From positions 1 through 5,656 of the forward strand of contig CAMLKR010000154.1 of NCBI GenBank assembly GCA_946480565.1: DNA of 5,656 nt, given 5' to 3'. Both the position numbers and the translations under genes were made by a program. This DNA comes from an uncultured Arenimonas sp. Its GTDB lineage: Bacteria; Pseudomonadota; Gammaproteobacteria; Xanthomonadales; Xanthomonadaceae. Under the pieces are notes generated by a model. It saw only the letters and a program-made list of their open reading frames with translations. It did not search any database and was not told where the DNA came from. Of this stretch, positions 4,928 to 5,656 are shown piece after piece. How positions within the stretch are numbered: the stretch's first letter is position 1; the number at the start of each line of letters is the position of its first letter.

Positions 4928-5656
4928 TCAGTCGACGCGGCAGAACACGGCCTTCAGGTAGCGGCTTTCCTTCACGTGCGCCATCACCGGATGGTCGGCG
5001 CCGGCGCCGGCGACCTTCAGGATCTGGACGGTGCGGCCGGCGTAGAAGGCGGCGCGGCGGATCATGTCCAGGAACTCGTCCTCGCCCACCAGGCCGGTGC
5101 AGGAGCAGGTGAGCAGGATGCCGCCGGGCTTGACCACCTGCATGGCCAGCTTGTTCATGTCGTTGTATTTCTTCAGCGCCGCGATCACCTGGTCGCGGTC
5201 GCGGGTGAGCTTGGCCGGGTCCAGGATCACCACGTCGTACTGGTCGCCGCGCTGGTGCGCGTCGCGCAGGTAGGGGAAGAGGTCGGCCTGCACGAACTTC
5301 ACCTTCGCATTGTTCAGGCGTGCGTTCTTCTCGGCGATGGCCAGGATCTCCTCGTCCAGGTCGATGCCTATGACCTCCTCGGCGCCGCCGCGGGCCTTGG
5401 CATAGATGGCGAAGCCGCCCGAGTTGCAGCAGATGTCGAGTACGCGCTTGCCTTCGGTGAAGCGCGTCAGGTACTCGCGGTTGTCGCGCTGGTCGGCGAA
5501 GAAGCCGGTCTTGTGGCCGCTGCCCGGGCTGGCGCGGAACTTCAGGCCGTGTTCGGTGATGACGCTAGGTTCCGGCGCCGGCGGCGCGCGGAAGTCGAAG
5601 CTCTCCTGCTTCTGCACGTGTTCTTCGGCGAAGCTGTAGAAGCGGCAGCCGGGGAA
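4928..5656 (-). CDS. RlmI-like class I SAM-dependent rRNA methyltransferase (N-terminus outside window)
   Basis: Likely a 23S rRNA cytosine-C5 methyltransferase of the RlmI/COG1092 type. The frame is open to the window edge with no stop, so the visible 242 residues are the C-terminal part of a protein usually about 400 aa; the N-terminal PUA RNA-binding domain is not in view. An in-frame GTG at 5617 is internal, since coding similarity continues upstream of it (RFYSFAEEHVQKQESFDF). Visible motifs, numbered from the fragment start: GHKTGFFADQRDNR (47-60), the family hallmark; SAM motif I VLDICCNSGGFA (72-83); acidic GIDLDEE (97-103); motif IV ILDPAKL (144-150); TCSC (183-186) with the likely catalytic Cys; and DHPVMAHVKESRYLKAVF (221-238), the typical C-terminus. 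Motif IV reads DPAK where RlmI-type enzymes usually have DPPK. The exact target base is inferred from the family only. Confidence 0.92.
   Translation of the reverse strand, partial: FPGCRFYSFAEEHVQKQESFDFRAPPAPEPSVITEHGLKFRASPGSGHKTGFFADQRDNREYLTRFTEGKRVLDICCNSGGFAIYAKARGGAEEVIGIDLDEEILAIAEKNARLNNAKVKFVQADLFPYLRDAHQRGDQYDVVILDPAKLTRDRDQVIAALKKYNDMNKLAMQVVKPGGILLTCSCTGLVGEDEFLDMIRRAAFYAGRTVQILKVAGAGADHPVMAHVKESRYLKAVFCRVD

Overview
The window is very GC-rich chromosomal DNA with strong third-position G/C bias. The gene content (an ECF sigma factor, GTP cyclohydrolase I, a TetA-type MFS pump, a PNPOx-fold protein and an RlmI-type rRNA methyltransferase) and the protein style suggest a gammaproteobacterium of the Xanthomonadaceae/Lysobacteraceae type, such as Lysobacter, Luteimonas or Stenotrophomonas. 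That placement is an inference from recalled family resemblance, not a search result. I see no tRNA, rRNA, CRISPR array, transposase, phage gene or plasmid gene.

Layout. Bases 1-1150 hold a plus-strand pair: an ECF-type sigma factor whose N-terminus lies outside the window, overlapped by 14 nt by a four-helix membrane protein that is probably its regulatory partner. Everything from 1151 to 5656 lies on the minus strand. In the order of minus-strand transcription it reads: an RlmI-like 23S rRNA methyltransferase (N-terminus outside the window), a PNPOx-family flavoprotein, a TetA-like drug/H+ antiporter, a 62-nt REP-like inverted repeat, folE, a promoter region rich in dyads, and a translationally coupled pair made of a coiled-coil protein and a small membrane protein. 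The two blocks converge at 1150/1151 with no spacer; the two TGA stops together form the palindrome TGATCA.

How the parts relate. The sigma factor and membrane protein look like a co-translated regulatory unit. The 198-aa and 159-aa proteins (GTGA overlap) look like a second co-translated unit, of unknown function, probably started from its own leaderless promoter next to the end of folE. The methyltransferase, flavoprotein, pump and folE share a strand but are separated by gaps of about 56-136 nt and have no obvious shared pathway.

Most of the window is ordinary housekeeping and accessory chromosome. The points worth a second look are the perfect 27-bp inverted repeat upstream of folE, the leaderless promoter with an overlapping 12-bp palindrome, the sigma factor/four-helix membrane protein pair, and the unannotated coiled-coil/membrane pair. 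I do not see clear evidence of a wholly new system.
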